IMG/VR virus record: IMGVR_UViG_3300042883_000327 | Span: 1 to 22,755 of that record | Length of the DNA: 22,755 nt | Strand: one strand, 5' to 3' | From: a virus | Shown: piece after piece, positions 12,284-20,574 of the stretch | How the letters are laid out: each line of letters starts with the position of its first letter | Numbering within the stretch: the stretch's first letter is position 1 | Program-made: the position numbers and the translations under genes | The notes under the pieces: model-generated | Told to the model about the DNA's origin: nothing | The model's input: only the letters and a program-made list of their open reading frames with translations | Database searches by the model: none

Positions 12284-13191
12284 GCTTCTAGTGCTGCAAT
12301 GCGTACTGCTTGTGCATCTACAATTGCTTTGAGTTCTTGAATGGCTTTGACAAGCGTTGGTATCAAATCTGCACGAACAGCTTTATATGGTTCTTCGCCT
12401 TCTGGAGCAGGGTCTTTCCAATTATCAATCAAATCAGGAAATACTTGTTCAAATTCTTGGGCGATAAAACCACGAACATCTTTTGTGTCGGCTCCTTTTC
12501 CTGCTTTCCAATCAAACTTACGAGGCTTAAGAGCCAATACAGCAGAAAGTCCATCATCTAAATCACGGATATTTTCTTTAAGTCGTTGGTCAGAAATTGC
12601 TGCAATAGTGGTATTTGTGGCGTTTACTTTGCCATCCATTGAAACATAGAAACGATACGCTGCAGCAGAAGATGAATAAACAACAATGCCTTCGGTTACA
12701 TTTGTACTATTAGCAACAGTTGCACAAATACGACCCGGATATGTTGAGCCAGAGCCGGCAATTTGCGCCCCAGCAACACTATCATTTAATGCAGTTTTCC
12801 CCACCAGCACGCTACCGTTGGTGTCGAGGCGCATACGTTCTGTGTCGTTGGTTTTTAATACAAGAGGATGATTTGTTCGAGTTCCAACTTGTCCTAACAA
12901 GTTAGTTTCAGTAGATAAAATTTCAGTCTTTACACTTGCGGTGTTTGCAGAAATTAAAGTTGTTGCGCTAGCAATATATGCTTCAAGAGTCCTTACAGTT
13001 GAACCATAAGATGTAGGGGTTTGCCCAATCCCAACATTACCGCTAGCATCTTTTACCAATCCACCAGCGCCAACATTCAGTGTGTCTGTAGTTGCATCAC
13101 CCAGTATAGTGTTACCAGTGGTTGTTAGAGCGCCCTGTACTGTCTCAGCAGGTGTAGTAATTCCCAGAGTTCCATCGAGCGTAATTGTCAT
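12280..13191 (-). CDS. Tail fibre/spike with S74 intramolecular chaperone
   Basis: Receptor-binding-type fibre of 303 residues. The start at 13191 follows AAGGAG and TAAT after the upstream gene; an in-frame ATG at 13266 would overlap that gene by 74 bases. The N-terminal 1-195 is a beta-rich Thr/Gly/Ser fibre with repeating TTGNTILG-type strands. The C-terminal peptidase S74 domain has SDQRLKENI (Ser200/Lys205, the self-cleavage dyad), GFIAQEFEQVFP (241-252) and a terminal helix (DLIPTLVKAIQEL to the end). S74 domains trimerise the fibre and are then cut off. It is the last of a row of fibre-like genes, so it is probably the distal tip. Confidence 0.9.
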   Translation of the reverse strand: MTITLDGTLGITTPAETVQGALTTTGNTILGDATTDTLNVGAGGLVKDASGNVGIGQTPTSYGSTVRTLEAYIASATTLISANTASVKTEILSTETNLLGQVGTRTNHPLVLKTNDTERMRLDTNGSVLVGKTALNDSVAGAQIAGSGSTYPGRICATVANSTNVTEGIVVYSSSAAAYRFYVSMDGKVNATNTTIAAISDQRLKENIRDLDDGLSAVLALKPRKFDWKAGKGADTKDVRGFIAQEFEQVFPDLIDNWKDPAPEGEEPYKAVRADLIPTLVKAIQELKAIVDAQAVRIAALEA

Positions 13192-13192
13192 A

Positions 13193-13537
13193 TTATTCTC
13201 CTTGTAGCCAAACTTCTGTTGGCGGTGTAGGCCAGACCACTTCACCAGCAGGTGGGTAGACAGCAATAGCCCTGATGACGTTACGGTAGGCTATGAAGTC
13301 TGCTTGGTTGGCTAGATATGGATTGTTTGTAGGACTAGCAACGTCAGCTATGGTTGTCCAGTCAGTGCTGTTTAGAATGCCAACAGCGGTCTGTGCATTA
13401 GTCATCTTCTCTGATTCGAGTTGTACTGCTGCTGCATCATAGATAACTGGATTGCCATCAACATCAAAGGCATCATCGCCAACAGTGCGAACAGTCTGAG
13501 GATAGAGTTTGTATAGTGCTGGAATAAAGTTGTTCAT
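13193..13537 (-). CDS. Phage tail assembly chaperone-like protein
   Basis: Protein of 114 residues. Residues about 54-65 (ILNSTDWTTIADV), then YLANQADFIAYRNVIRAI (74-91) and PPAGEVVWPTPP match the pattern (DW-x-x-x-x-D ... YR-x-x-x-R-x-I ... P) of small tail fibre assembly chaperones (Phage_tail_APC/DUF4376-like). Such proteins help fold the fibre coded beside them. It overlaps the preceding fibre by ATGA and ends 1 base before the S74 fibre start, so it probably serves one or both of these. Confidence 0.82.
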   Translation of the reverse strand: MNNFIPALYKLYPQTVRTVGDDAFDVDGNPVIYDAAAVQLESEKMTNAQTAVGILNSTDWTTIADVASPTNNPYLANQADFIAYRNVIRAIAVYPPAGEVVWPTPPTEVWLQGE

Positions 13538-14148
13538 CCTGCTATCTCCATTAGAGTGATGATAGAAAGTCCGATGCTGTCAGGTTGTACCGATACCGAT
13601 GCCACCGCTGTGTTGTTGGCAAATTGCGTTTTATATGTTGTTGCAGAAGTGGTTGCTGGAGAATCTAAATATTGAGTGGCTGCCTGTGCATAAACATCGG
13701 CAACTGTACCAGTATATGCTGCAACGTATATAATCCGACCCAAATCAGTTGCGCCCCTAAAAAGTCTAATATTTACTCCACTGGAGTTGCTGCCAGTTGA
13801 TTTTTCGGTAGCTTGAGATACAAGAACCAATATTTTACTCGTATTAAATTTTGGCGTTATCGTTGCAGTTAATCCTGTATCAGCATAAGTTATAGTTGAG
13901 TTAGACACCGAAGTAGAGGTGCTTGCACTCACAACCTGTAACACACTCCCCGCTGGCAATGCTGCTGCTGCAATAGTTCCTGTTAACTGAGTAGCTGCTA
14001 TGCTCTTATTCGTCAGCGTATCAGTCGTGGCTTTGCCGATTAGGGTGTCGGTTCCAGTTGGAAGTGTTAGTGTTCCTGAGCCTGCAACCAGTGGCGCACT
14101 GATAGTGATAGCCCCGCTCGTGTTTCCTGCGACAATAATATCTGCCAT
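13534..14148 (-). CDS. Tail fibre-like virion protein, 204 aa
   Basis: Ala/Thr/Ser/Gly-rich beta-strand protein. It starts MADIIVAGNTSGAITISAPL, then TLPTGTDTLIGKATTDTL and LTNKSIAATQLTGTIAAAAL, phrases that recur in phage fibre and baseplate proteins. The second half (about 80-204) resembles a globular beta domain with IRLFRGATDLGRIIYVA. A perfect AAAGGAGGT precedes the start, six bases apart. It lies in the middle of a four-member fibre row. Likely one trimeric fibre segment or adhesin. Confidence 0.82.
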   Translation of the reverse strand: MADIIVAGNTSGAITISAPLVAGSGTLTLPTGTDTLIGKATTDTLTNKSIAATQLTGTIAAAALPAGSVLQVVSASTSTSVSNSTITYADTGLTATITPKFNTSKILVLVSQATEKSTGSNSSGVNIRLFRGATDLGRIIYVAAYTGTVADVYAQAATQYLDSPATTSATTYKTQFANNTAVASVSVQPDSIGLSIITLMEIAG

Positions 14149-14149
14149 A

Positions 14150-14329
14150 TTATGCTACCTCCTTTGGAGGATTAGGATTAACTGCAATTGCACCGTCTTT
14201 AAGTATGAATTTGCCACTAGCTAACTGTTTATATTGTTCAATGTTTAATTCAATAGCGCCAACAGGAAATTCATAGTTATCTTCATGCAGCTCTGTAACT
14301 CCATCCTCTCTTGTAATAGCGTATATCAT
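14150..14329 (-). CDS. 59-aa phage protein between fibre genes
   Basis: Translates as MIYAITREDGVTELHEDNYE, continuing FPVGAIELNIEQYKQLASGK, KFILKDGAIAVN and ending NPNPPKEVA. The start overlaps the upstream fibre's stop by TAATG. Its last codons contain the perfect Shine-Dalgarno AAAGGAGGT for the next fibre. Size, hydrophilicity and location resemble small fibre assembly proteins; the family is unknown to me. It fills the 180-base gap between two fibre genes completely, in frame. Confidence 0.72.
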   Translation of the reverse strand: MIYAITREDGVTELHEDNYEFPVGAIELNIEQYKQLASGKFILKDGAIAVNPNPPKEVA

Positions 14330-14937
14330 TATCGGATTCTCCTTGCTCTAATAACTCCATAAGCACTTGCTGTACTTACGGCAAAAGATGCTCGTGTAAC
14401 TAAATAAACAGTTGTTGTTGACGCTAAAGATAATCTTGTCTCAGGAATAGGAGTAATAAAATCAACAGTTGCAGCTATGGTTGATGGTGTTGTTAACCCC
14501 CCCATTTGTCCCAATGTACCAATGGTAGCTGACGTTGTTGAAGTTCCATAATTTATGTAAGCAAATGTAGTTGTTCCGGGATTACTTATTGCAACAACAC
14601 CTGACACATCCCAATCACCAGCAGTCAAGCTGATACTTGTTATGTTTGCAAAGACTGCGTTAGTAAGAGAAACGCCAGTAGATGCAACAGTTGATGAAAT
14701 ATATTCTCCAATGCTGCCAGCGTTTGCGCTGTTATTAGTAGTAGTTCCAATAACTCCGGCTGTTTGTGATGGAGTTATACCACCCGTAGCACTCAGAGTA
14801 CCAGTTACAGCCACACCAGTAGAGGAAACCGCAGCGACTGTAACGCCGCCACTCTGTAGGTTTAGATTTCCTGTAGCGTCAGAGCTGACAATTACGCCTC
14901 CACCGCCAGACGTACTTGCATTTATCGAACTAGCCAT
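14329..14937 (-). CDS. Tail fibre-like virion protein, 202 aa
   Basis: Ser/Thr/Gly/Ala-rich protein, starting MASSINASTSGGGGVIVSSD followed by ATGNLNLQSGGVTVAAVS, a beta-strand fibre pattern. The C-terminal half (85-202) is a compact Thr-rich beta domain ending RASFAVSTASAYGVIRARRI. The ribosome-binding site is AAGGGAGATATG, upstream of the ATG. Its length and style match the 204-residue neighbour, suggesting duplicated or alternative fibre modules, although the detailed sequences differ strongly. Confidence 0.82.
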   Translation of the reverse strand: MASSINASTSGGGGVIVSSDATGNLNLQSGGVTVAAVSSTGVAVTGTLSATGGITPSQTAGVIGTTTNNSANAGSIGEYISSTVASTGVSLTNAVFANITSISLTAGDWDVSGVVAISNPGTTTFAYINYGTSTTSATIGTLGQMGGLTTPSTIAATVDFITPIPETRLSLASTTTVYLVTRASFAVSTASAYGVIRARRIR

Positions 14938-14954
14938 TTACATATCTCCCTTAA

Positions 14955-16259
14955 TCACAAGACTACCCAACGTGAGCCGCTGGAAATTGTTACGCTTAGG
15001 CCACCCGGTATTGTGAAGCCACTTGATCCACCAACACTGCTTGCACTTTGACCAGAAGCAATAGTATAGCTTGACACCAATGTTGTTGCATTTACAAACA
15101 GTCCATTTAATGCTACTGGCACTCGCGCTTGCAATTCCCCGGTACTAGGCTTGTAGAGTAGATTAGCATTGCCTGTGTATATCGCTAGAGCAGTACCAGT
15201 TGTAGCGCCTAAGAATGCTGGGTATAGGTTAGTCGCTGTGGTCGTATCGTTCGTGATCGCTGACCCACCAACGCTTGACCATGCTGTGCCATTATATCCT
15301 TCAAACTCTGTACTTGTAGTATTAAACCGCAGATACCCTGCTGATGGACTCGCATCTCTCTGTCCTGTTGTTCCAGTAGGTAGAATCTCTGAGCCTGTAG
15401 CAGCACTAATTACTTCTAAACTTACTTTAGCAGCAGCAGCCGTTACCGCATTAGTACCACCATTGGCTATTGGCAGTGTGCCAGTTACACCAGTAGTTAG
15501 CGGTAGTCCTGTGAGGTTAGTAGCTACTCCGCTTGCAGGAGTTCCTAGTGCTGGCGTTACCAGAGTAGGACTTGTAGACATAACTACGTTGCCCGTACCA
15601 GTCATTGTGTTGCTTACTAGACCCTTAGAAGCGTCTGTAAATACAGGTAGTGAAGCGGTTAGGCTAGATACTATTGGCTGTGCTGTGAAAGTAGCTACAC
15701 CAGTTACACCCAGAGTTCCTGAGACTTTAAGATTGGTAAATGAGTTGCCGTTCACTAATTGGAATCTAGTGCCATCATAGATAATCTCAACTGCCTGCCC
15801 GGCAACCATATCAGCAGCGACTAGAGCAGTAGTACCAGTCCTAGTAATTGCTTTAGCGCCAAGACCATCAACATTGATAGTTACAGCGCCAGTATTCGTG
15901 TTAGCTACGACAAAGCTAAACTGGTTGCCCGTAGCATAAGCTGTCAGTGCTGGTGAGGTCGTGCCTGTTATGGTGTCAGTCCCCGCCGCCGTGATGAATG
16001 TTGCGCTACCACCCTGTACTTGATCGAGCCTAGCAGCATCAGAAGCAACAGTACCAGCGGCAAGATTCGTGATCTTAAACGCGCCCATGCCAAGGTTGGC
16101 GGTAGGAGTAGACTGACCATCTTTAGTCAGCGCTGTAGTCAGACCAGTAGCTAAGTCTGCCGTTAGATTGTTGAATGTTGTACTGGAGATGGTTGTACCA
16201 GTGATGACTGGTTGCCCAGCCGTGTTTATATTGAATACCCCAGAACCGTTATAACTCAT
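14955..16259 (-). CDS. Major tail fibre protein, 434 aa
   Basis: Long Thr/Gly/Ala-rich fibre. The N-terminal domain (1-95) has the pattern NLTADLATGLTTALTKDGQS, TPTANLGMGAFKITNLA and ASDAARLDQVQ, widely found at the particle-proximal end of fibres. The centre has the common phrase SPTLVTPALGTPASGVATNL with LTGLPLTTGVTG and TLPIANGGTN. The end is GGLSVTISSGSRWVVL. It is the first fibre in transcription order, preceded by the SD AGGAGGTGA, whose codons are the end of the preceding gene (TAATG overlap). It probably attaches to the tail and carries the other fibre proteins. Confidence 0.9.
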   Translation of the reverse strand: MSYNGSGVFNINTAGQPVITGTTISSTTFNNLTADLATGLTTALTKDGQSTPTANLGMGAFKITNLAAGTVASDAARLDQVQGGSATFITAAGTDTITGTTSPALTAYATGNQFSFVVANTNTGAVTINVDGLGAKAITRTGTTALVAADMVAGQAVEIIYDGTRFQLVNGNSFTNLKVSGTLGVTGVATFTAQPIVSSLTASLPVFTDASKGLVSNTMTGTGNVVMSTSPTLVTPALGTPASGVATNLTGLPLTTGVTGTLPIANGGTNAVTAAAAKVSLEVISAATGSEILPTGTTGQRDASPSAGYLRFNTTSTEFEGYNGTAWSSVGGSAITNDTTTATNLYPAFLGATTGTALAIYTGNANLLYKPSTGELQARVPVALNGLFVNATTLVSSYTIASGQSASSVGGSSGFTIPGGLSVTISSGSRWVVL

Positions 16260-18307
16260 TACTCACCTCCTGAAATTTGTCCTGCTCCAATACCAGTAGC
16301 ACTTGCTCTACGCAAACGCTCTGCCGCTAATCTATCCATCATAGGCTTTAGGTTCTGTAACTCTTGCTGACCGCCCTGACCACGCATCATAAGCAGTCTA
16401 GCCATCTCGTCTCTAGTAGCTTCTGGCATCCGTACCTTGTTCCACATCCCAGCTATCCCTCGTGCGCTTCCAGCTATTGCAGGTAGAGCCTGACCTGAGC
16501 CAATACTTGTAGCTACTTGAGCGGCGTTAGATATTGGCTGTGCGTCCAAGTCTGCCATAGCTGCAATCCTCCCCGCAGTAGGACTACCTCTTCCTACAGC
16601 CTCTATTTCCTTTAATCTAGCTTCTTTAGCTACATCAGCGGCAAAAGACCTGTAATCATTGCCAAATATTTGCTTTAATTTATTGCTAGTTGTTGGCTCT
16701 TTCCACATTTTAAGTAGAGATGTTTGACCACCTTCAAGCCCAACCTTGTCTTTAAGAGACTGTACAGCTCCAATCTTAAATGCTTCTAGTTGATCTTTAG
16801 ACATTCCATCCATCGTATCAGACAAAGCAATTGCGTCATCTTTCATTGATTTACGACCTGCTCGTACCGCATCTTCTAATTGAGATGGGCCTGAGTAGGC
16901 GTTTCTAGCCTGCTTGTAGATAGAGCCAGCCTCGTTCTTAGGAGATAGGTCATCCATCTTATCAGTCAAAGCTCTCCGTAAATCTTTGTACTTGTTGCTT
17001 ACAGGCGTGCTTTCGCCAAACTTACCCTTTGAATTTGTTTCCCAAGTATATAGAGCCTGTTTGACTTGATCCAGAGAATCGAATGAAACATCATCGCCGC
17101 GCTTTAATTTTGCTAAATTTATTGGTGGCAATTGGCCCACTTCATTCAGCAGTTCAGCGGTACTGTGTGCGCTTTTAGATGCGGTAATCAAACTTTGCAG
17201 CTCTGGGTCTATCTTGACGCTAAAACCTCGTATCTGGTCATATAGCGGCCCTGCTTCTGTTCTTTTTTGCTCTATCAAACTGTTAATAGTGTCTTTGTAT
17301 CCAGCACCTTTAGTACCTAGAGCTTCATCAGCAGCAGCAGATAATCTACCAGCGCGACCAGATTGTCTTTGATGTGTTAATCCCTCTGCCAGTTGCTTTG
17401 CCCTACCCGGCAACGTAGCTAGAGTATCAAATAAAGTCCTAGTGCTTATTCCACCTGCATCAGCTATCGTAGCTTCTGGCCCTAATTTCTCCATTCTACG
17501 CGCAGCTATGTTTGCATACGAGTCAGGTGACATAGTGCCTCTAGCATCCCTTCCAAGAGCCTCTGCCAGCTTCTCACGAGCTACTTGAGTTGCACCACTT
17601 CCCCTTATCTGGTCTTGTAATTTACCCGGAGACATTCTCTGCGTTATGTTACTTGCTATACCGCCTATTGCTGACCCCGCGCCGCTTAATCCACCACCAG
17701 CTACGGCACTTAAAGCCGCGCCAGATAGTGCATCACCGCCTAGACCTTCTATATCTTGAGCAGTGGACTCGCCGACTCCTTGAGCAGCGCCATATCCAGC
17801 GCCTACTTTTGCTGCTTGCAGAGCTTTAGCTAGTGTTGTAGCTGTACGAGCTTGCCCGCCGGGTATTAAAGCCAATGGCAACGATGAAACGCCTCTAGCT
17901 ACTTGTGAGCCAATAGGATAGTCCTCTTCATGCTGCTTAACAGCGCCACGAATGTAGTCACGACCAGACTCATAACCCGGAGTGTATCCCTTTCCTTGTA
18001 GGGCAGACAACGCACCAGAACCCACTCCAGCAGCCTCATCTAAGAAGCCTAGTGTTGGGCCTTGCAATGCGCTTAAAACGCCACCAGTGAGGCCTCCAGT
18101 GCCTCTACCGCGTGTCATAGAGCTAGATTCTGCTGCTTTTTGTGAAGGAGCAGTTTCTGATTGATTACCACCATCTATATTGACAATGGCCTTGCCATGT
18201 TCTTGCGTAGCACGTTGATGCACCTGCTCTGGTGTTATATCGTCAGGTACGCCAGCATATTGATGCGATGTGCCATCATCAAAGGTAATCGTTATATTTC
18301 TTGGCAT
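16259..18307 (-). CDS. Large virion protein, probable ejection/internal protein
   Basis: Protein of 682 residues; the start at 18307 directly follows TAAT after the upstream gene and GGAAGC. An N-terminal beta/alpha cap (ITITFDDGTSHQYAGVPDDI, then TPEQVHQRATQEHGK) occurs in many phage internal proteins. Hydrophobic Gly/Ala-rich stretches follow, about 140-150 and 190-220 (SGAALSAVAGGGLSGAGSAI), a feature of membrane-inserting ejection proteins. The rest is long helical sequence with Lys/Asp/Glu. No lytic transglycosylase active-site pattern was recognised. Most likely injected into or across the host membrane with the DNA, but a tail role is not excluded. Confidence 0.82.
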   Translation of the reverse strand: MPRNITITFDDGTSHQYAGVPDDITPEQVHQRATQEHGKAIVNIDGGNQSETAPSQKAAESSSMTRGRGTGGLTGGVLSALQGPTLGFLDEAAGVGSGALSALQGKGYTPGYESGRDYIRGAVKQHEEDYPIGSQVARGVSSLPLALIPGGQARTATTLAKALQAAKVGAGYGAAQGVGESTAQDIEGLGGDALSGAALSAVAGGGLSGAGSAIGGIASNITQRMSPGKLQDQIRGSGATQVAREKLAEALGRDARGTMSPDSYANIAARRMEKLGPEATIADAGGISTRTLFDTLATLPGRAKQLAEGLTHQRQSGRAGRLSAAADEALGTKGAGYKDTINSLIEQKRTEAGPLYDQIRGFSVKIDPELQSLITASKSAHSTAELLNEVGQLPPINLAKLKRGDDVSFDSLDQVKQALYTWETNSKGKFGESTPVSNKYKDLRRALTDKMDDLSPKNEAGSIYKQARNAYSGPSQLEDAVRAGRKSMKDDAIALSDTMDGMSKDQLEAFKIGAVQSLKDKVGLEGGQTSLLKMWKEPTTSNKLKQIFGNDYRSFAADVAKEARLKEIEAVGRGSPTAGRIAAMADLDAQPISNAAQVATSIGSGQALPAIAGSARGIAGMWNKVRMPEATRDEMARLLMMRGQGGQQELQNLKPMMDRLAAERLRRASATGIGAGQISGGE

Positions 18308-18308
18308 A

Positions 18309-19469
18309 TTATTGCTTCCAGTTAGATACAGTTGTGCCTGTAGGAAGTGCGACAGCGGCGCTGCCACCTATAATAGGTTTAGGTGATGCCATTGATTTAA
18401 AGTCCATTGGCTCTGCACCATATTCTTTTCTCATAGTGTTTATAGCAGTTTCGTGCTGATCTCCAGCGCGTTTACTAAGTCTTATTAGCTCTCCGATTCT
18501 ATTTTTAACATTTTTAGTATCTCCCAAACTACCCATAAGTTCATTCATTGCTCTTTGAGAATCACCCTCTGTTTGTGTACCAGTGTTTAAACGAACAACA
18601 TCGTTTCTCATTTTTTCCATTGTGTTTAAAAAACTAGAATACTTAATGCTTTCTGGCGTAGAGTTTCCAAACTTGTTTTTTAATTCATTTTCTAAATTAC
18701 GTCTTGGCCCAAGAACTAATCGTCCAGTTTCTAAATCTTTCAATACCCCGGTTAAATCTGCTGTTATTGAGTTAACAGAAGCTCTTTTATCAAGACGCTC
18801 TTGTTGCGCTTCAATACCTTTTGGTGGAAGTTGGGGTTTAGCTTCAGAGGTTTCCTTTCTTTTCTGCGCCGCCTCATCTCTAAGAGTTTTAAATTCACCA
18901 GCTCTAATGTCTATATCTTCCTGTCTCTCGCGCTGCCTTGTTGCTTCCGTAACCGCTTTATCAGCAGCCTTAGCTTCATCCTGCGCCATAGCATTTTGCT
19001 GCTCGTACTGCATACGGCCCATATTAGCCACTTGTGGAATGTCGCTTCCAACGCCACGCATTGCGTGAGCTAGTAACTCTCCTCGTGATTTTGGAGTAGA
19101 GATGGTTGCTGGTGTACCGTAATCTCCCGGGCCGCCAGAAGGCCCAGCACTAAGTGTTGGCTCAAATCCCTTCATGTAGTCAGCAACCTCACCTCTGCGC
19201 CGTTCCTGTTCAGCAACTAACTTCTGTTCAGCAGCAGCCTTCTCACTAGCATACGACTTGTCCATCTGATTCTGCTGGTAGCCAGCAAGAAGAGCAGCAG
19301 CCATCTTAGCAACGCCCTGTACTGGATGAAGAGGAGCTTCTATGCCCTTGTAACTAGCACGTTCAATTGGTGCAGCAGCCTGATCCTGTAGCATTCTGGC
19401 GTACTGATTCCTCCGATACATATCAGCAACATCTTGCGAATTAAAGTTAATGAATTGATTGTCTGCCAT
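18309..19469 (-). CDS. Helical internal virion protein, 386 aa
   Basis: Protein of 386 residues dominated by charged helices with coiled-coil character in about 75-100 (SEKAAAEQKLVAEQERRRGE) and 160-215 (AKAADKAVTEATRQRERQED). Starts MADNQFINFNSQDVADMYRR; AGGAGATAG precedes the ATG. No enzyme motif. Located between two other putative internal proteins and similar in composition to ejection/core proteins of podoviruses; function inferred from position. Confidence 0.8.
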   Translation of the reverse strand: MADNQFINFNSQDVADMYRRNQYARMLQDQAAAPIERASYKGIEAPLHPVQGVAKMAAALLAGYQQNQMDKSYASEKAAAEQKLVAEQERRRGEVADYMKGFEPTLSAGPSGGPGDYGTPATISTPKSRGELLAHAMRGVGSDIPQVANMGRMQYEQQNAMAQDEAKAADKAVTEATRQRERQEDIDIRAGEFKTLRDEAAQKRKETSEAKPQLPPKGIEAQQERLDKRASVNSITADLTGVLKDLETGRLVLGPRRNLENELKNKFGNSTPESIKYSSFLNTMEKMRNDVVRLNTGTQTEGDSQRAMNELMGSLGDTKNVKNRIGELIRLSKRAGDQHETAINTMRKEYGAEPMDFKSMASPKPIIGGSAAVALPTGTTVSNWKQ

Positions 19470-19471
19470 AA

Positions 19472-19888
19472 CTATCTCCTAAACGCACTCATAAACTTAC
19501 CGCCTAATTGAGACGCTCCCCTACCGAATGCAGAAGCACTCTCCTGCAATTGATTGCCTAATCTTTTAGTAGCACCAAACATTCCACGCTGCGCTTCAAG
19601 TGGTGCGCTTGGATTCCATCCCATCTCAGAGCCACCACCCGGAGCATTGTAGCTTTTCATAATTTGCCCAGCCCGTTGCTGCTGTGGAGTTTGTGGTTCA
19701 CGCATGAGCATACCGTTTCTTACTTGCTGATCGAATGCGTTAGAAAATGATCCGCCTTCTTGATCCGCGCCATATCGTCTAAGCCTATCTGCTAGAGATT
19801 GACGTTTCTGCTGTTGAGTTCCAACAGCCTGAGGTTGTTGCATCTCACCCGGTTGCTGCATCTGGAAATTTACGATTCTGTTTGCCAT
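19472..19888 (-). CDS. Gln/Gly-rich small virion protein, 138 aa
   Basis: Low-complexity, basic protein: MANRIVNFQMQQPGEMQQPQ at the start, Gln-rich through residue 30, and GASQLGGKFMSAFRR at the end, with an amphipathic helix near the C-terminus. GAGGTAGTT precedes the ATG. It sits with the internal proteins and could be a small ejection or scaffold-like protein. No family recognised. Confidence 0.75.
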   Translation of the reverse strand: MANRIVNFQMQQPGEMQQPQAVGTQQQKRQSLADRLRRYGADQEGGSFSNAFDQQVRNGMLMREPQTPQQQRAGQIMKSYNAPGGGSEMGWNPSAPLEAQRGMFGATKRLGNQLQESASAFGRGASQLGGKFMSAFRR

Positions 19889-19890
19889 AA

Positions 19891-20574
19891 CTACCTCATT
19901 AGCTCAACAATTGGAATGATTGTACCCTTTAATTTGCTCATGTTTAACGCATACTTATCATATAGTTCTGGATGGTTTACTTTAGTCCATTCAACCCTAT
20001 CTGCTGAGTCCTTCATAAAGCCCGTGCAGTCATAACAGTCAAGGCTTGTATGGTTTAAGCTAAAGTGTTCAGGCAGTTGACCGCGCTGCGTTGCTACAAA
20101 GTCTAATACCTGTTTACTCGTCCACTTCTCTATAGGTTGTATGTACTCTATACCGTCTACAACTACTCCATGCCTAGAATCGCTCTTAAACGAGTCGTCA
20201 TTACGCTGACCCTTGATAAGCTGAGTAATGCCCCTCTTTTTCATTGCTTCAAGCAGCGGTAGAGTAATATTCTCCATGCAGCAGTTTAAGTGACTCTGTA
20301 TTAAAACATCCTTCTTGCCCGATACAATCATTCCATCTAACGTATTGGCAATCGGCACGATGTCGCTAGGTATGCCATTAGCGTCAATCTGAGCCTGTTG
20401 ATCTACATTAATCTCAATGAATTCGACTGCTTCTGCTCTAATCTCTTCTACTATAGCTAACGTCTCAGGGTAAGCCTTGCCAGTATTAGCAAAGAAAACT
20501 ATAGGATTCTTAGCTTTGTATAGATACCAGCAAGCAAGAGAATCTTTACCGCCTGAGAAAGCTAGTCCTAGCAT
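19891..20574 (-). CDS. PP-loop ATP pyrophosphatase, PAPS-reductase family, Fe-S type
   Basis: Protein of 227 residues. SGGKDS (7-12) is the PP-loop; FANTGKAYPET (28-38) is the second signature of the phosphoadenosine phosphosulfate reductase fold; GQRNDDS (122-128) the substrate loop. Cys98-Cys99 and Cys180-x-x-Cys183 are separated by 80 residues, the CC...CxxC pattern that binds a [4Fe-4S] cluster in APS reductases. The C-terminal ECGLH-type catalytic tail of true reductases is absent; the protein ends IVELMR. So it probably activates a substrate by adenylation or transfers sulfur rather than reducing sulfate. Sulfur modification of nucleic acid is conceivable. TAATG overlap with the Gln-rich virion gene; its presence in a late block is odd. 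Confidence 0.88.
   Translation of the reverse strand: MLGLAFSGGKDSLACWYLYKAKNPIVFFANTGKAYPETLAIVEEIRAEAVEFIEINVDQQAQIDANGIPSDIVPIANTLDGMIVSGKKDVLIQSHLNCCMENITLPLLEAMKKRGITQLIKGQRNDDSFKSDSRHGVVVDGIEYIQPIEKWTSKQVLDFVATQRGQLPEHFSLNHTSLDCYDCTGFMKDSADRVEWTKVNHPELYDKYALNMSKLKGTIIPIVELMR

Noticed and set aside
15169-15780. Plus-strand 203-residue frame in the fibre region
   Set aside because: Shadow of the repetitive GC-balanced fibre codons; Pro/Val-rich, no start signal.
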